A stretch of 64,000 bases of DNA, taken from NCBI GenBank assembly GCA_944322325.1, contig CALUOQ010000001.1, positions 62,001 to 126,000 of the forward strand. The letters run 5' to 3'. The translations under genes were made by a program, and so were the position numbers. This document shows, one piece after another, positions 63,661-64,000 of this stretch (positions are counted from its first letter, which is position 1; each line of letters opens with the position of its first letter). The notes beneath the pieces are model-generated. The model saw only the letters and a program-made list of their open reading frames with translations. It was not told the origin of the DNA and made no database searches. This DNA is from an uncultured Alloprevotella sp. (GTDB lineage: Bacteria > Bacteroidota > Bacteroidia > Bacteroidales > Bacteroidaceae).

Positions 63661-64000
63661 AATTTTGAGACCTCTGCTTCGTTTTCTTACCTGCCTCGCC
63701 CCGTTGGTGGCCGTGGCCCTGCTTACGGCCTGCTCCACCAAGAAAAACACGGCCGCCACTCGCTGGTGGCAGGCTTTCACTACGCGCTACAACGTCTACT
63801 TCAATGGCCACGAAGCCTACAAGGAGGGATATTTGGCCAAGGAAGAAGGGAACAAGGACAACTATACGGAATTGCTCCCCCTTTTCACGGTAGGCAATGA
63901 GGACAGTCGCGAATTGGGAAGCAGCAATTTTGAAACCACCGTCACCAAGTGCGAAAAGGCCATCCAGCTCCACTCCATCAAACGTCGCCCCTCCGTCAGC
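63641..64000 (+). CDS. PorW/SprE-like lipoprotein, N-terminal part
   Basis: 120 codons to the window edge. Lipobox LLTAC with Cys31, then STKKNTAATRWWQAF and RYNVYFNGHEAYKEG, typical of PorW/SprE tetratricopeptide lipoproteins, which in Porphyromonas and Flavobacterium belong to the type IX secretion system (or gliding). The TPR body lies outside. Starts within the permease gene. Confidence 0.72.
   Translation, partial: MAKARLKILRPLLRFLTCLAPLVAVALLTACSTKKNTAATRWWQAFTTRYNVYFNGHEAYKEGYLAKEEGNKDNYTELLPLFTVGNEDSRELGSSNFETTVTKCEKAIQLHSIKRRPSVS

Noticed and set aside
63667-63677. second GAGACCTCTGC match to the possible IS end
   Set aside because: It is coding sequence of the PorW-like signal peptide and stops matching after 11 bases.

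Overview
The window looks like a chromosomal segment of a GC-rich member of the Bacteroidales, perhaps a Tannerella/Porphyromonas relative; the genus is a guess. The support is Bacteroidetes-type promoters (TTTG, 19-21 bp, TAnnTTTG) ahead of many genes, a type III glutamine synthetase, LL-diaminopimelate aminotransferase, a serine palmitoyltransferase-like enzyme, a DksA-family protein that has lost its zinc cysteines, and a PorW/SprE-like lipoprotein of the type IX secretion system at the right edge. No rRNA, CRISPR array, prophage or intact insertion sequence was found. Most of the window is conserved housekeeping sequence.

Layout. Positions 1-54,140 are read almost entirely from the minus strand. 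In transcription order the units are: dcp, dCMP deaminase, S41 protease, 5-formyl-THF cyclo-ligase and a DbpA-like helicase (7.7 to 1.5 kb), with a LanC-like gene running off the left edge; a lone choloylglycine-hydrolase-family enzyme; thrS-infC-rpmI-rplT; yicC-gmk-nadD; and a 12-kb nitrogen operon gltB-gltD-asnB-dapF-dapL-glnN. A M23/LysM peptidase (plus strand) and an orphan GH2 beta-galactosidase (minus) converge near 28.7 kb. Next come ileS-dksA-lspA-DUF4296 with an additional 59-residue gene, then panB, a HAD phosphatase, glnS-TPR, a divergent sphingolipid-type pair (serine palmitoyltransferase / LCB5-type lipid kinase), an nfn-like fusion with DUF486 and ttcA, DUF1015, and serC-serA. 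From 54.4 kb the plus strand dominates: MaoC, pheT-yebC-TSCPD, a C_GCAxxG_C_C protein with a glycosyltransferase, tRNA-Pro(GGG) on the minus strand, and aroA-hypothetical-metal ABC permease-porW.

The most unusual structure is a dispersed intergenic repeat with five copies (1235-1314, 7881-7960, 14949-15028, 50678-50757, 60705-60784). Every copy is exactly 80 bp. Each has four 13-nt cores separated by 8-nt A/T-rich spacers (21-nt period), begins ACAAGT and, in four of five, ends ACTTGT. The cores are built by joining interchangeable half-sites (AGTG, GGGAC, ATCG and their complements) around a central TA, so the order of half-sites differs between copies while length and phase are fixed. All copies lie 3' of a gene, and one supplies the last codons and the stop codon of a glycosyltransferase gene. 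I do not recognise this as a described family.
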